Assembly (NCBI GenBank): GCA_002890675.1
Contig: PEFW01000001.1
Span: forward strand, 1 to 39,609
Direction of reading: 5' to 3'
Length of the DNA stretch: 39,609 bases
From: Candidatus Methylaffinis lahnbergensis
GTDB lineage: Bacteria; Pseudomonadota; Alphaproteobacteria; Rhizobiales; Beijerinckiaceae
Numbering within the stretch: the stretch's first letter is position 1; every line of letters starts with the position of its first letter. Positions 7,264 through 16,015 of this stretch are shown here, piece after piece. The notes under the pieces were generated by a model. That model was not told the DNA's origin and did no database searches. It saw only the letters and a program-made list of their open reading frames with translations. The position numbers and the translations under genes are program-made.

Positions 7264-9980
7264 TCACGGCTTCACGCTCCTAAACTTCAGGCTCTGCAGC
7301 TGCCATAAACCGTTCATGATATTCTCGAAATCCTCTTGATCGTCGAGGAACCGGCAGTGGAAGGCGTAGGTGCAGGTGGCGGTGATCGCATGGCCACTCA
7401 AAGGCGCCGTCGTGAACGTGATCGTGTTCGGCGCCGTCACCGTGAACGTTCCGGCCGCGGCGCCGTTGTCCCGCACCACGGGGGTTCCGGTGATCCAGGA
7501 GACCGGCTCGGTTTCGATATTCGCGCCGAGGCCCAGCGTGCGGTTCAGGGTATAGACCGTCGTTATCCCGTCGGCGGTCGCTGGCGTCGTCGAGATAAAG
7601 ATCGCCTGCGTGTTGTCCGTCGGATCGACGTAAAGGAACGTCCCGAATTGGCCTTGGCATTGCAGATAGAGCCCCATGAGGGCTTGCAGGGAATTGACGC
7701 CAAGGCCGGGGAAGGCGCCGGTGGAATCAAGCCCCTCGATCGTCAGCTCGAACTCGTAGAGCGTAACCGCGTAGAACGGCACCCGAACCTCGCGGCCAGA
7801 CACATGCGAAGCCACGCGGGTTGAAAACGATGGCCGCTTGTGGACCGAGAAGGCGACGCCAGAAAGCGATGGAAAGCTGAATGGCGTTGTCAATGCTAAT
7901 ACTCCATCCGGTATCGGCGGGGGGAGAAACGGTCCCTTGCCGTTTAGCCAGTTGCCCGCCGCCCAATTGCCCGCGTCGCCCCAAATGCTGGAAAGCACCG
8001 GGAAAGTAGGGAATGGCCGCGCGTCCCAGTTCCAGGCCGAACAAAACGCCGGCTGGATCATGATAACGCCGGCCAATGATGGATTACGGCTGGGCGTGTC
8101 CGTGAACCAATATTGATAGATCGCTTGCAGGGCCAAAAGCTGTAAATTCTGATTTGGCAGCGGCAGAAAGCCGCCGCCGTCGGCGCTGCGCCAAGCGGAC
8201 CAATAGGCCGTCAGGCTCTCGACCGAGCCGGCGGAGAAAAACACGTTCGGCTGGTTCGTGCTTTTGTCGGTCGATGGATATCCGTATTCGGTGAAGACGA
8301 TCGATTTCGATTGCGGAACCCACTCTGTCGTCGGCCCTTTCGGAGCCTCGCCGTGGCCGTCGCCGTCATCGTAAAGGGCGAAATGCGGATTGTACCACCA
8401 CCACCTGATCTGCTTGTTGCCGAGGATTTGCTGGTTTGGAAAAAACTGGTTCCTCGCTTGGTTCAGCCGATCGTCGGTTGGGAAGCCTGGAACGGAAACC
8501 TGCAAATCAGATCCTAGCGGATCGCGCCCGATCCCAAGATTTTTCGAGTCAAAATAGAACCAGCTGAACTTTTCGCCAGCTTCGATGTTCGCCTTGAGAT
8601 AGGCGAGTGAGTTGATTGTCGCTTGGCCGGAAAGGCCTAACCCGTTGAAATTCGGCATCGCCGGCGGCGGCTGGGGCGGCCATGCGGATAGAACCGTGGT
8701 GCCGTAGTTCAGTGTCGAGGATACGGCCGCCGAGACCGTCCCGTAATCGAAAGACGAAAGCACGGCGTCGCTCACGTAGCCATAATCGTAGTCTTGATCC
8801 GTGGCGGGCGGCGCGCTCCAATTCGCGATATCAAGGTTGTTCGATTGGCCGCCTGGGAGCGGGCTTCCATCGCCGGTCGTCCAGTCCGAGATGGGCAGAT
8901 AATTGTCGAAACATACGAGGTCGATGTTGGCGTGATCCCAAAGCTGATCGAGATGTGGCCACTGACCCGTTGTCCCGGTGGCAGGACTGGACCCATTGTG
9001 CTGCCATCCCATCCAATCGGACCAATCCGCCGCGTAGGAGATAAGATTGTGGAGATTGACAGTATCCTTGGCGAAACCCGCCGTGTCGAACACACTTCGG
9101 ACATCGTCCGAAAGCGTGATCATTCCGGCGACGAACGGGTAATCCCAAATTGCGTTGCCACTTCCGTCAGTCGTGCCGGTAATTGTCCACCCCGGACCGC
9201 GTATTGTTTCCAGGCCGCGAAACTCAGAACCAATAAGAAATAGATCGACTCCGCCAGCAACAACGCACAGATTAGCGTAATGCAGCAACATGCGCCGGTA
9301 AGTAAAATCAGTAGGCGATCCCGCATAGGATACCGTGTTGTTGACGTAATCGCGCGTGAATTGCGACGTGGCGGCAGAGCCGAGGAAGGCGCTGACCGCG
9401 GTCGTGGCGGCCGATGAGACATCCGGCGAATAAGTGATGCGCCCGCGCCACGGCTTGCCGGCAGAGTCCATCAGGATGAAAGGATAGAAGACGATGCGAA
9501 AGCCGCGCGCCTTCAAATCAAAGATGCACTCGACGATGCTTTGATCGGACGGCGTGCCGCCGTAGGTGAACGATGTTCCGGATTGCGAGATTGGGATCAG
9601 GCCAGTGGAAGTCTCGGTGAGGCTCGAAACCTTCCAATGATCCACGACGAAAGATGACCCGTTCCATTTCTGGAAAAGCCCGCCGATATAGGTGGTCGAG
9701 GGATAGATTTGGCATGGCGCGGATGACAGATTGTCCGAATTTCCGAACCACGCGCATACTATGGCGACAGTCGTGCACGCTGGAAATGCGGCTTGAAGCT
9801 GGTCGATCGAGTAGGAATAGTCGGTTTTCGGAAATGTGCCGCCGTTGTAGGTAACATAATAGGTGTTGATCGGGACTAGGGGAGCGCCGGAAAGGCTAAG
9901 CGCGCCCCCTGATGCGCGGTCGTGGCGTAGGCGAACTCTCCTGTCGCGGGCAGGAGGTTAACCCCGTTGACATAACCCAT
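7264..9980 (-). CDS. GTA TIM-barrel-like domain fused to DUF2460 tail protein, with N-terminal frameshift
   Basis: The uninterrupted frame is 7264-9645 (793 residues from a GTG), but coding sequence clearly continues upstream to about 9900. There the frame breaks in a run of five C (+ strand 9905-9909). Adding one base joins it to an ATG at 9980 giving MGYVNGVNLLPATGEFAYATTAHQG, for about 905 residues. Residues up to about 500 match the GTA TIM-barrel glycosidase-like domain (LPATGEF, SIDQLQAAFPACTTVAIV, SFTYGGTPSDQSIVE, FRIVFYPFILMD, WRGRITY, LFLIGSEFRGLE). The last 200 residues match DUF2460 (RPSFSTRVASHVSGREVR, LYEFELTIE, LQALMGLYLQ, FGTFLYVDP, CRFLDDQEDF). It likely forms the distal tail/hub with a cell-wall-acting barrel. 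Confidence 0.82.
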
Positions 9981-9995
9981 GTGTCACGCAATTCT

Positions 9996-10596
9996 TTACG
10001 GATGCGCGCCGATGCTCACATCGCAAACTGTAAACACAGCGGCCGATTCGGTTTGCTGCCCAGCAGAAGGGAATCCATCGAAGACGCCAAGCCCTGACGG
10101 ATACAGCTCAACCTGAAATTCAATAGATGTAGACGTGTCTGGCAAGTTCCCCCAAATCTGAATAAAAGTTACCAGACACATTAACGCCGAAATTGCCCGA
10201 TGTTTGGGATGAAGCGATTGCGCCGGTTATTTCGTCGATTTGCACAAAATGACCGACGCCAGTAACTGGGCTGAATGCGAGCGCGGGAAAGGCGGGAGGC
10301 CCAACACTTTTTGCGACCCATACTGCCGCGTAATAGGTCGTCGGCGACCAAGGCCCGGCGAAAGGTATCACGCTGGACGCGTAAGCCCGGCCGCCGCTCC
10401 CGATCTGGCTTATCGTCCACGCGTTGATTGTATGCCCATCAAGCCCAATCGCATTTTGAATGGCGCTCAGGCCTTCCGCGAGAAAGTTCTGGAGAAGGAT
10501 TCTAGATTGGCGGGAGTGCCGGGGAAATCGGATTGAACCAGTCCCCGGCGCCTTCGGTGACGTGCATGCATCATAATAATAGTTGCCCGAGTTCAA
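9996..10596 (-). CDS. Phage tail-associated protein, unknown function, with probable internal frameshift
   Basis: Two overlapping frames look like one gene. The first (10596-10120) contains LAEGLSAIQNAIGLDGHTIN and WVAKSVGPPAFPALAFSPV and ends VNVSGNFYSDLGELARHVYIY. The second continues in another frame as GNLPDTSTSIEFQVELYPSG and ends at 9996. Removing one G from the five-G run (+ strand 10149-10153) gives a continuous protein reading SDLGNLPDTSTSIEF. The product would be about 200 residues, Ser/Gly/Thr-rich, and lies between a 57-residue gene and the TIM/DUF2460 gene, ending 16 bp before the latter. The true start is unclear. I do not recognise the family. Confidence 0.55.
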
Positions 10597-10623
10597 TGCG
10601 CCGGTAGGGCGCTCATAATGCCA

Positions 10624-10797
10624 CTAGATACCCTTGAAGATTCCCCCAAGAATCCACAGTGGCGCGCCCGGAATAGTGCCAACAGTACCAATCAAAGCTG
10701 GAACGTGCGCCGGCAGGGCCGATAGATTCGCAGCTCCATATTGAGGCGCGTTCACGAGAGAGATCATGCCAGGGGTCGGGGCCATAACTTGATCCAT
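10624..10797 (-). CDS. Very small phage tail-operon protein (57 aa)
   Basis: An ATG at 10797 opens MDQVMAPTPGMISLVNAPQY and closes with TAG at 10624. The sequence is hydrophobic and Pro/Ala/Gly-rich (LPAHVPALIGTVGTIPGAPL, then WILGGIFKGI), compatible with a small membrane-active or structural peptide. It follows the tape-measure gene by about 60 bp on the same strand. Its composition is coherent and unlike the other frames here. No family is recognised. Confidence 0.5.
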   Translation of the reverse strand: MDQVMAPTPGMISLVNAPQYGAANLSALPAHVPALIGTVGTIPGAPLWILGGIFKGI

Positions 10798-10856
10798 TCT
10801 TATCTATGACGCTCACGCGCTCAGCGTTAATTCAGATAGCTAACATTGAAGCGGCG

Positions 10857-12110
10857 TCACGTCGTGCGGAGCTTCGCCAAGCCGATATGGCTCCCGGTGC
10901 GAACGCTCTCGTCAATCGTGCGCATGATCTGTTTGGAGTTGTTTTTCAAGAATTGCTTGACACCCTGCGAATCCATAGCCGCAACATTAAAGTTCGTCGC
11001 ATGGTGAACGTGAACCGTGCTCACGCCGGGCGTGTTCGCAGCCCCCGATATCAGCCCCTGTGCCCATGGGGTAACCCCGGCAGGGATGACCATTTCGCCG
11101 CGATGGGCTTGGACGATCATGTCGCTCGGCAGGCTCCAGGCACCCATCGCGAGACCGCCCGCGACGGCAAGCACGGATGCCTCGCCGGCAGCAGCGGGGC
11201 CAGCCGCCGCTGGCCCAAGGACGGGCGAGAGAAATCCGAAGATGCCCGCGAACGTCTCTCCCGCCGAGGCCATGATGCTGTGAAGCACGCTGCTGATGGT
11301 GGCCGCCGAGGAAGCTGCCGAGCCGGCTGACTCGGCGCCGGTGCGCGCGGCGACCCCCGCCGTGACTGCGGCGGTCTGTGCTGTTTGGCTCGTTGTGGTC
11401 GCCATTGTCTGCGCTAACTGGGCGGCCAACCAATTCGCAACCATCTTCACTTGCGATTGGATGAACATGGAAAGGATTTGGTCGAGAATCTTGATGGCCG
11501 ATTGCTTCAAGCTTTGGTGGCTCGTGATCATGCCCATGATCGAGGACGACACACTTAAAGCAATCTGGTCGAAGGTGCGTTTGTAGTCGGCATCGATCTG
11601 CTGGGTGACATTGCGCTCGATTTCTTGCCTCCTAAGCGCGGATTGACTGGCGAGTTCGTCGATGCGGCGCTGAGCGGCCGCGTAGGCAACGGTCCCTTGT
11701 TGATAAGTGTTCTGCACGAATTGGAGGTACTGACGCTCGATGTCTTCACGCTGTGTCTCAAGCGCGAGGAGACTGGAGAGCTCTTGTTGGCGCGAGATCA
11801 GGCCCGTCTGGGCCTGTTCCTTGACGAGCGAGACCTGCTCTTTCACGCCGTTTGAGGCAATATCATATTGCGCTTGCACACTTTGCCGCGCGATCGCGAG
11901 TTCAGTATCGCTCGACGTCCGCACCGTTGCGATATTCTTCGCCGCGGCGCTCCCATAGGCTTGCGACAGCGAAGCGAAGCTGCTGTTGATCTGCGCGGCA
12001 CCACTGCGCAACGCGCTCGTCGTTGCTTCCACCGCGCTCGTCGCTTGCTGCATCCCTTGCTGCAAGTCGGAAACGTCGGCGGTAAATGTTATGGTGACGT
12101 CATCTGCCAT
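10857..12110 (-). CDS. Phage tail tape-measure protein
   Basis: I start the 417-residue product at MADDVTITFTADVSDLQQGM, preceded by AAGGA about 8 bp away. Residues 10-200 are heptad-rich helices (QQATSAVEATTSALRS, RQQELSSLLALETQREDIE, RRIDELASQSALRRQEIE). An Ala/Thr-rich hydrophobic middle (AQTMATTTSQTAQTAAV, AAGPAAAGEASVLAVAGG) could span the membrane. The C-terminus carries MIVQAHRGEMVIPAGVTPWA, the sequence that commonly ends tape-measure proteins of lambda-like and GTA-like tails. It sets tail length and lines the tube. At 417 residues it is short, implying a short tail if functional. Confidence 0.85.
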   Translation of the reverse strand: MADDVTITFTADVSDLQQGMQQATSAVEATTSALRSGAAQINSSFASLSQAYGSAAAKNIATVRTSSDTELAIARQSVQAQYDIASNGVKEQVSLVKEQAQTGLISRQQELSSLLALETQREDIERQYLQFVQNTYQQGTVAYAAAQRRIDELASQSALRRQEIERNVTQQIDADYKRTFDQIALSVSSSIMGMITSHQSLKQSAIKILDQILSMFIQSQVKMVANWLAAQLAQTMATTTSQTAQTAAVTAGVAARTGAESAGSAASSAATISSVLHSIMASAGETFAGIFGFLSPVLGPAAAGPAAAGEASVLAVAGGLAMGAWSLPSDMIVQAHRGEMVIPAGVTPWAQGLISGAANTPGVSTVHVHHATNFNVAAMDSQGVKQFLKNNSKQIMRTIDESVRTGSHIGLAKLRTT

Positions 12111-12206
12111 ATACCATGGTCCTTGCTTCAACTGTGGACGCACCGCAGGTTCGGGGTGGATACAATCCACAACGCCGACCCCAGGATGCACGATGTCGGC
12201 ATCCAA

Positions 12207-12440
12207 CTAAGAAGATCGATCCCCTAACTCTCTAATGTCGATCAACACGGCAATGAGACCGCTGTCGGCACACGGCTCGCCAGCAAATGATGGCCATACA
12301 CCGTGCAGGCGACGCCGCTGCTTCCTCCCATCATCTTTGCGGAAGGTGGCGGCGGGACCAGCCGGGATGAGCATTTCGCCTTGATGAACCAGGGCAATCA
12401 TGCCGGACAGCAGGCGCCAGGCGCCCTTGTCGAATGAGGC
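12207..12440 (-). pseudogene. C-terminal remnant of a second tape-measure gene
   Basis: Read on the minus strand, the region gives FDKGAWRLLSGMIALVHQ then GEMLIPAGPAATFRK, closely parallel to GAWSLPSDMIVQAHRGEMVIPAG in the intact tape-measure gene beside it. The sequence before it is out of frame and degenerate, and no start or N-terminal helical region remains. It is the end of a diverged second tape-measure gene or of a duplicated copy. It lies directly upstream of the intact gene and borders the acyltransferase/LysR cassette. Confidence 0.6.
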
Positions 12441-12536
12441 CGTGCCCGTTGCGACGCGGCGAGGCCAGGAAGACTGCCGCGGTGACGGCCAGCGGCGCGT
12501 GTCAGTCCTGGCGATTCATGTTCCGGCGAACGGTCA

Positions 12537-13193
12537 TTAGGTCAAGACGCGGGTTGGCCTCACAACATTTTCTCCCGGATCGCGGACCGGCCGGGCCGCC
12601 GAAATCTCAAGGATGCCGGGCCGGTCCCAGTCGCCTTCCGGGCGCAAGATGACGTATCCCCCGCTATCGAGCGTGATTGCATCGGGAAGAGGCTCCATTT
12701 CAAGCAGCATTTCCGTGTAGTTGAAGCCTGAGAAACAGAGCTTCCTATCACTTCCCATCGGCGTTGCTCCAAAGCGCGCATAAAAGCCCTCAAGACCTTC
12801 GCGCGAATGCGCATAGAGTCGTCGAAAGCCTTTGCGGCGCGCCAGATCGACGGCGGAGCGGCAAAGTTCGAAGGCGAGGCTGGACTTCCGGAATTTTTTC
12901 AATACAGCCAGCCGTTCGAATTTCACAAAGTCGTGGAAAAATCGCACCCGGATGCAGCCGGCCGGCTCTCCCTTGATAAACCCGATAAGATGGGTAGCGC
13001 AGTGGTCATTACCGTCGAATTCTTCCGCGAAAGGACACTCCTGTTCTGCAATATAAACGGCAGAGCGAACCGCATAAACCATTAAAAGATCGTCGAAGCC
13101 GCGTGCGATCCGGACCTCTGCATGGCGGTCACTTTGTCGTTCCGCGACGGCGGCATTTAGCGCCGGATAAGCTATTGTCTTTGCGTGGTTCAT
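12537..13193 (-). CDS. GNAT-family acyltransferase, autoinducer-synthase-like
   Basis: The ATG at 13193 overlaps the stop of the preceding gene (ATGA), so I use it rather than the in-frame ATG at 13253. The 218-residue product has VRSAVYIAEQECPFAEEFDG near residue 45 and then HLIGFIKGEPAGCIRVRFF, RLAVLKKFRKSSLAFEL and LARRKGFRRLYAHS, the strand-helix succession of the GNAT acetyl-CoA fold. The RxxVYxxEQ entry resembles LuxI and exosortase-associated acyltransferases more than ordinary acetyltransferases. Substrate is unknown. A C-terminal extension of about 50 residues (PEGDWDRPGILEISAARPVR) is unusual. It forms a pair with the next gene and is divergent from a LysR regulator. Confidence 0.75.
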   Translation of the reverse strand: MNHAKTIAYPALNAAVAERQSDRHAEVRIARGFDDLLMVYAVRSAVYIAEQECPFAEEFDGNDHCATHLIGFIKGEPAGCIRVRFFHDFVKFERLAVLKKFRKSSLAFELCRSAVDLARRKGFRRLYAHSREGLEGFYARFGATPMGSDRKLCFSGFNYTEMLLEMEPLPDAITLDSGGYVILRPEGDWDRPGILEISAARPVRDPGENVVRPTRVLT

Positions 13194-13789
13194 TGAAATG
13201 GCTCCAAGCTGAAATATTCGAAATTCGAGCAAGGGTGACGCTGGTATTTCCACAAGTCTGGCGTGCCGAAGGCCCCCGCAACAAAACCGGTGTCGCGCAT
13301 GAAGCGCATCCCACCGATCGTTCCTGGACGGGCAAAAATGTCGGCTTGCCGATAAAGAGGGCGCTGAAGCCAGCGCATGACGTTACCCATGGCTCCGATC
13401 GTGACCGCGGGGAGGCAGAGAGCCCAAAAATAAATAGCCGCGGGCGGCTCCCCTGGAAGAGTCAAGACGTCCACTTCCGGTGCGCCGTAGGAGAAGGTGC
13501 CGGATCGGAGCTGCGCAAACCCAGCCGAATTGAGATACAGAAGAGCTGCACCCCCCACAATTCGCTCATCGCGAACAACGGCGAGCACGCTGCCTCGATG
13601 ATGGAGATGTACCCGGCGCGCGGACTCGCATCCATTGGTGATCCCGGGGATATGCCGTTCAGCCAATGCCGTCAGCTCCGGAAGTTCATTGTCGCCGGCA
13701 ATTCGAACCGCGTAGCGCCCGGTCAAAGGCAGATGGTCGAGACTGCGCGGTTTGCGCGCTATAGACGCTTGAATTCGATTGAAATCCAT
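13190..13789 (-). CDS. Atypical GNAT-like protein coupled to the acyltransferase
   Basis: The product is 199 residues starting MDFNRIQASIARKPRSLDHL. YAVRIAGDNELPELTALAER followed by GSVLAVVRDERIVGGAALLYL matches the first half of a GNAT domain. The second half (AIYFWALCLPAVTIGAMGNV, GTIGGMRFMRDTGFVAGAFG) is divergent but keeps the G-F near the end. It overlaps the downstream acyltransferase by 4 nt, so the two are probably made in equal amounts and may act together. It starts 64 bp from the likely LysR start on the opposite strand, and a shared regulatory region must lie in that gap. Confidence 0.65.
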   Translation of the reverse strand: MDFNRIQASIARKPRSLDHLPLTGRYAVRIAGDNELPELTALAERHIPGITNGCESARRVHLHHRGSVLAVVRDERIVGGAALLYLNSAGFAQLRSGTFSYGAPEVDVLTLPGEPPAAIYFWALCLPAVTIGAMGNVMRWLQRPLYRQADIFARPGTIGGMRFMRDTGFVAGAFGTPDLWKYQRHPCSNFEYFSLEPFQ

Positions 13790-13853
13790 TTCCCACCCGT
13801 GAGAATTAGTGTGATACTGTCTGATGAATATTGGTATTGGTCAGGAGATCGAT
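13790..13853. promoter_or_regulatory. Shared divergent promoter/operator gap of lysR and GNAT pair
   Basis: Only 64 bp separate the two divergent starts. The gap is AT-richer than its surroundings and contains ATTGGTATTGG, a short direct repeat of ATTGG. A LysR box (T-N11-A) could fit but I cannot single one out. That this is the regulatory region follows from gene arrangement. Confidence 0.4.
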
Positions 13854-14960
13854 ATGCCGGAAAATCCACGACGGGGCGGTTCGGTCGCGCAACGTAAGAT
13901 TGTGGACACATCCCGCTCAGTGTCGTGGGATTACCTCCGCCTCTTCCTAGCCTGTGCGGACAGCGGAAGCTTTCGGCGCGCAGGAAAGAGCTTGGCCATT
14001 GATGTAGCTACCGTGGTGCGACGAATCGACCGGCTAGAAACCGCGATTGGACAGCGTCTATTCAATCGCCTGAACGCTGGAGTGACGCTAACCGACGACG
14101 GTACCTTGCTGGCTGCCGACGTGCGCGCCATGGAACGTTGCAGCCTCGATATCATTCGCCGCACCAAAATCGTCGATGAGCGAGTACGCGGCGTGGTGCG
14201 CGTTGCAATCTCCGAGGGCCTGGGCACTTATTGGTTAATGCCCAAACTTATCGAGTTCCAGTATGCTAACCGGATGCTCACATTCGAACTGAACTGCACC
14301 ATGGAATTGACAGATGTTTCCCGTTTGCAGGCCGACATTTCAATTCAGTTCAATCGGCCGTCTAACCCGGACATGATCGCAATACGCATTGGCCGTCTGC
14401 ACCTCTTTCCGTTCGTCGCCGAAAGCTATCAGCGGCTGTTCGGCCTGCCGGCATCGTTGTACGATCTTCGTCACCATCGCCTGTTGCAGCAAGTCTCACC
14501 ACAACTCGAGGAATCTGTCTTTGTCGAGAAACTGAAATTGCACAATTTTGAAGGAGCGGTCGGCATCCGGACCAATTCGAGCTCGGCTTTGCTCTACGCC
14601 GTTGAGCGGGGTGCCGGGGTCGGGTTTCTGGCGACCTTTGCTCTCGCTTTGGGTGCACGCTTGGTTCCTGTGGAAATCGGAATTACTCACTTCCAAGACA
14701 TCTGGCTAACTTATCACCCAGACCTAAAGAATTCCGTGAGACATATGGTGGTTGTCGGATGGTTACGCCGCATTTTCGATCCCCAGCTCTATCCCTGCTT
14801 TAGGGACGAATTCATCCATCCCGTCGCGTTGATTGAGCTAATGGCCGAGACAGCAGCCCCAGTGTTCGGGCGAGGTTATATCGCCGCCGAGCCCGGCCTT
14901 GATGATGGCGCACTCAAGACGCTTCCAAACCATACTAGATGGTCGCCGCAGGAAAATTGA
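13854..14960 (+). CDS. LysR-family transcriptional regulator
   Basis: I prefer the ATG at 13854 (MPENPRRGGSVAQRKIVD) since AGGAG lies 6 bp upstream; an in-frame ATG at 13824 has no RBS. The 368-residue protein has a winged HTH at about residues 25-85 (WDYLRLFLACADSGSFRRAG, DVATVVRRIDRLE, GQRLFNRLNAGVTLTDDG) and then an effector-binding region (VRVAISEGLGTYWLMPKLIE, SVRHMVVVGWLRRIF). The C-terminus runs about 40 residues past the usual LysR end. LysR proteins commonly control the gene divergent from them, which here is the GNAT pair. Confidence 0.9.
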   Translation: MPENPRRGGSVAQRKIVDTSRSVSWDYLRLFLACADSGSFRRAGKSLAIDVATVVRRIDRLETAIGQRLFNRLNAGVTLTDDGTLLAADVRAMERCSLDIIRRTKIVDERVRGVVRVAISEGLGTYWLMPKLIEFQYANRMLTFELNCTMELTDVSRLQADISIQFNRPSNPDMIAIRIGRLHLFPFVAESYQRLFGLPASLYDLRHHRLLQQVSPQLEESVFVEKLKLHNFEGAVGIRTNSSSALLYAVERGAGVGFLATFALALGARLVPVEIGITHFQDIWLTYHPDLKNSVRHMVVVGWLRRIFDPQLYPCFRDEFIHPVALIELMAETAAPVFGRGYIAAEPGLDDGALKTLPNHTRWSPQEN

Positions 14961-15284
14961 GCAAAGATGCGTTCACTGCACCCGGCATCGCCAAAAACAG
15001 CTACAAATTGTATCAGAACCCGCTTCAAGCACCTTCCCGAGCATGCAATCCCCTCTTCCTCCGGCTTGTGACTCTTCCTTGGCCCCCGATTTTCCTTGTT
15101 TCCAAACACGTGCCTAAAGACGGATCACTTCCAAAGATGAGGATAGCACGCGGCGTAGTCTAGAGCCGGCATGACGTGCGTAATGAAGGATCCGTGGAGC
15201 ATGCGCATCTGTCCACTCGACGACGCGTGGCATAGGACTTCGGACGCCGGATCTCGACGCCGGCGTTCCCTGAGCGAAAGAAGC
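14961..15284. other. Intergenic stretch, no gene seen
   Basis: This 324-bp region lies between the LysR stop and the end of the chaperone-like remnant. Frames on both strands are short and lack credible starts or protein-like composition. I see no RNA gene or terminator. It probably marks the right boundary of the inserted LysR-GNAT cassette. Confidence 0.4.
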
Positions 15285-15521
15285 TCACAGAACGTTCGCC
15301 ACGCGCACAAACCCGTCGGGAAACCGCGCGATAAGACCGCCTATTCCGCTTGGGTCGCTCTTACTTTTAGTAATCGGCAGGTCTTGCGTTTGCTCGATGC
15401 GATACACGCATTTCAAGATCTCATGGGTCGGCGGAAAATCGCGCCAATAGGCAAAGAGAGCGAGTACGTCGTGCAACGTCACTTCATCGATCTCCGCGGG
15501 CGTGTAGCCACATTGGTCCAA
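15285..15521 (-). pseudogene. Phage tail assembly chaperone-like remnant lacking its start
   Basis: The frame reads LDQCGYTPAEIDEVTLHDVL, then ALFAYWRDFPPTHEILKCVY and DPSGIGGLIARFPDGFVRVA. The PAEID-x-x-T-L-x-D-V and YWRDxPPTHE pattern is that of small proteins encoded just before the tape-measure gene in GTA-like siphophages (tail assembly chaperone position). No ATG or GTG with an RBS lies at its beginning; the coding frame simply starts inside the terminase remnant. It is therefore a 3' fragment joined to the terminase by deletion. Family placement is from motif and expected gene position. Confidence 0.55.
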
Positions 15522-16015
15522 TGCGACTTTCCAGCCGGATTGAGATCGACAAAGGCATGCTGGCGAATTCCGCGCGTCACTTGGGCGAGCCGGGTGAAGG
15601 CGATCAACGCGGAGGAATAAGGAATCTGCGAGGCTTCATTCAGGAACACGCTAGCATATTCAAGCCCGAGGATTTTCTCGACGCGGTCGTTGTCGTCGAG
15701 GCCCCCGATCCAGACACGCGACCCATTCGGCAGCGCAAAATAACCGTCCTGGCGATGCTCCTTAAGCCGTACGCTGGGAAAACAGTGCTCCACGACATGA
15801 GGAAGCGTGTCGAGTGCGATGGAAGCCCACGCCGCATTGGCATGGTGGCGCAATATCGCATGGCGGGAGCCTTTTGCCTTGAGCGCACGCAGCATAATCA
15901 TGCGGACAATGAGGAAGGTCTTGCCTGAACGTGTCCCTCCTGCAAGACAAGTGTAACGCTGCCGCCCCTCCAGGAGGCGGCGAGCCGCTTCCTGGCCTGC
16001 GCTGAATGACACCAT
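15479..16015 (-). pseudogene. Phage large terminase, N-terminal ATPase fragment
   Basis: The 178-residue product begins MVSFSAGQEAARRLLEGRQR and carries a Walker A motif CLAGGTRSGKTF at about residues 24-35, an adenine-site-like LRHHANAAWASI region, WIGGLDDNDRVEKILGLEYA, and a Walker B/catalytic Glu in SVFLNEASQI. HAFVDLNPAGKSHWT follows, which in intact terminases is about one third along. The frame then switches to NVATRPRRSMK and stops. The C-terminal half of the ATPase and the whole RNase H-like nuclease domain are missing, so it cannot package DNA by itself. The break coincides with the beginning of the chaperone-like remnant. Confidence 0.85.

Noticed and set aside
13129..13897. 264-codon plus-strand frame opposite the GNAT genes
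   Set aside because: It is antisense to both coupled GNAT genes and runs across the divergent promoter gap into lysR.
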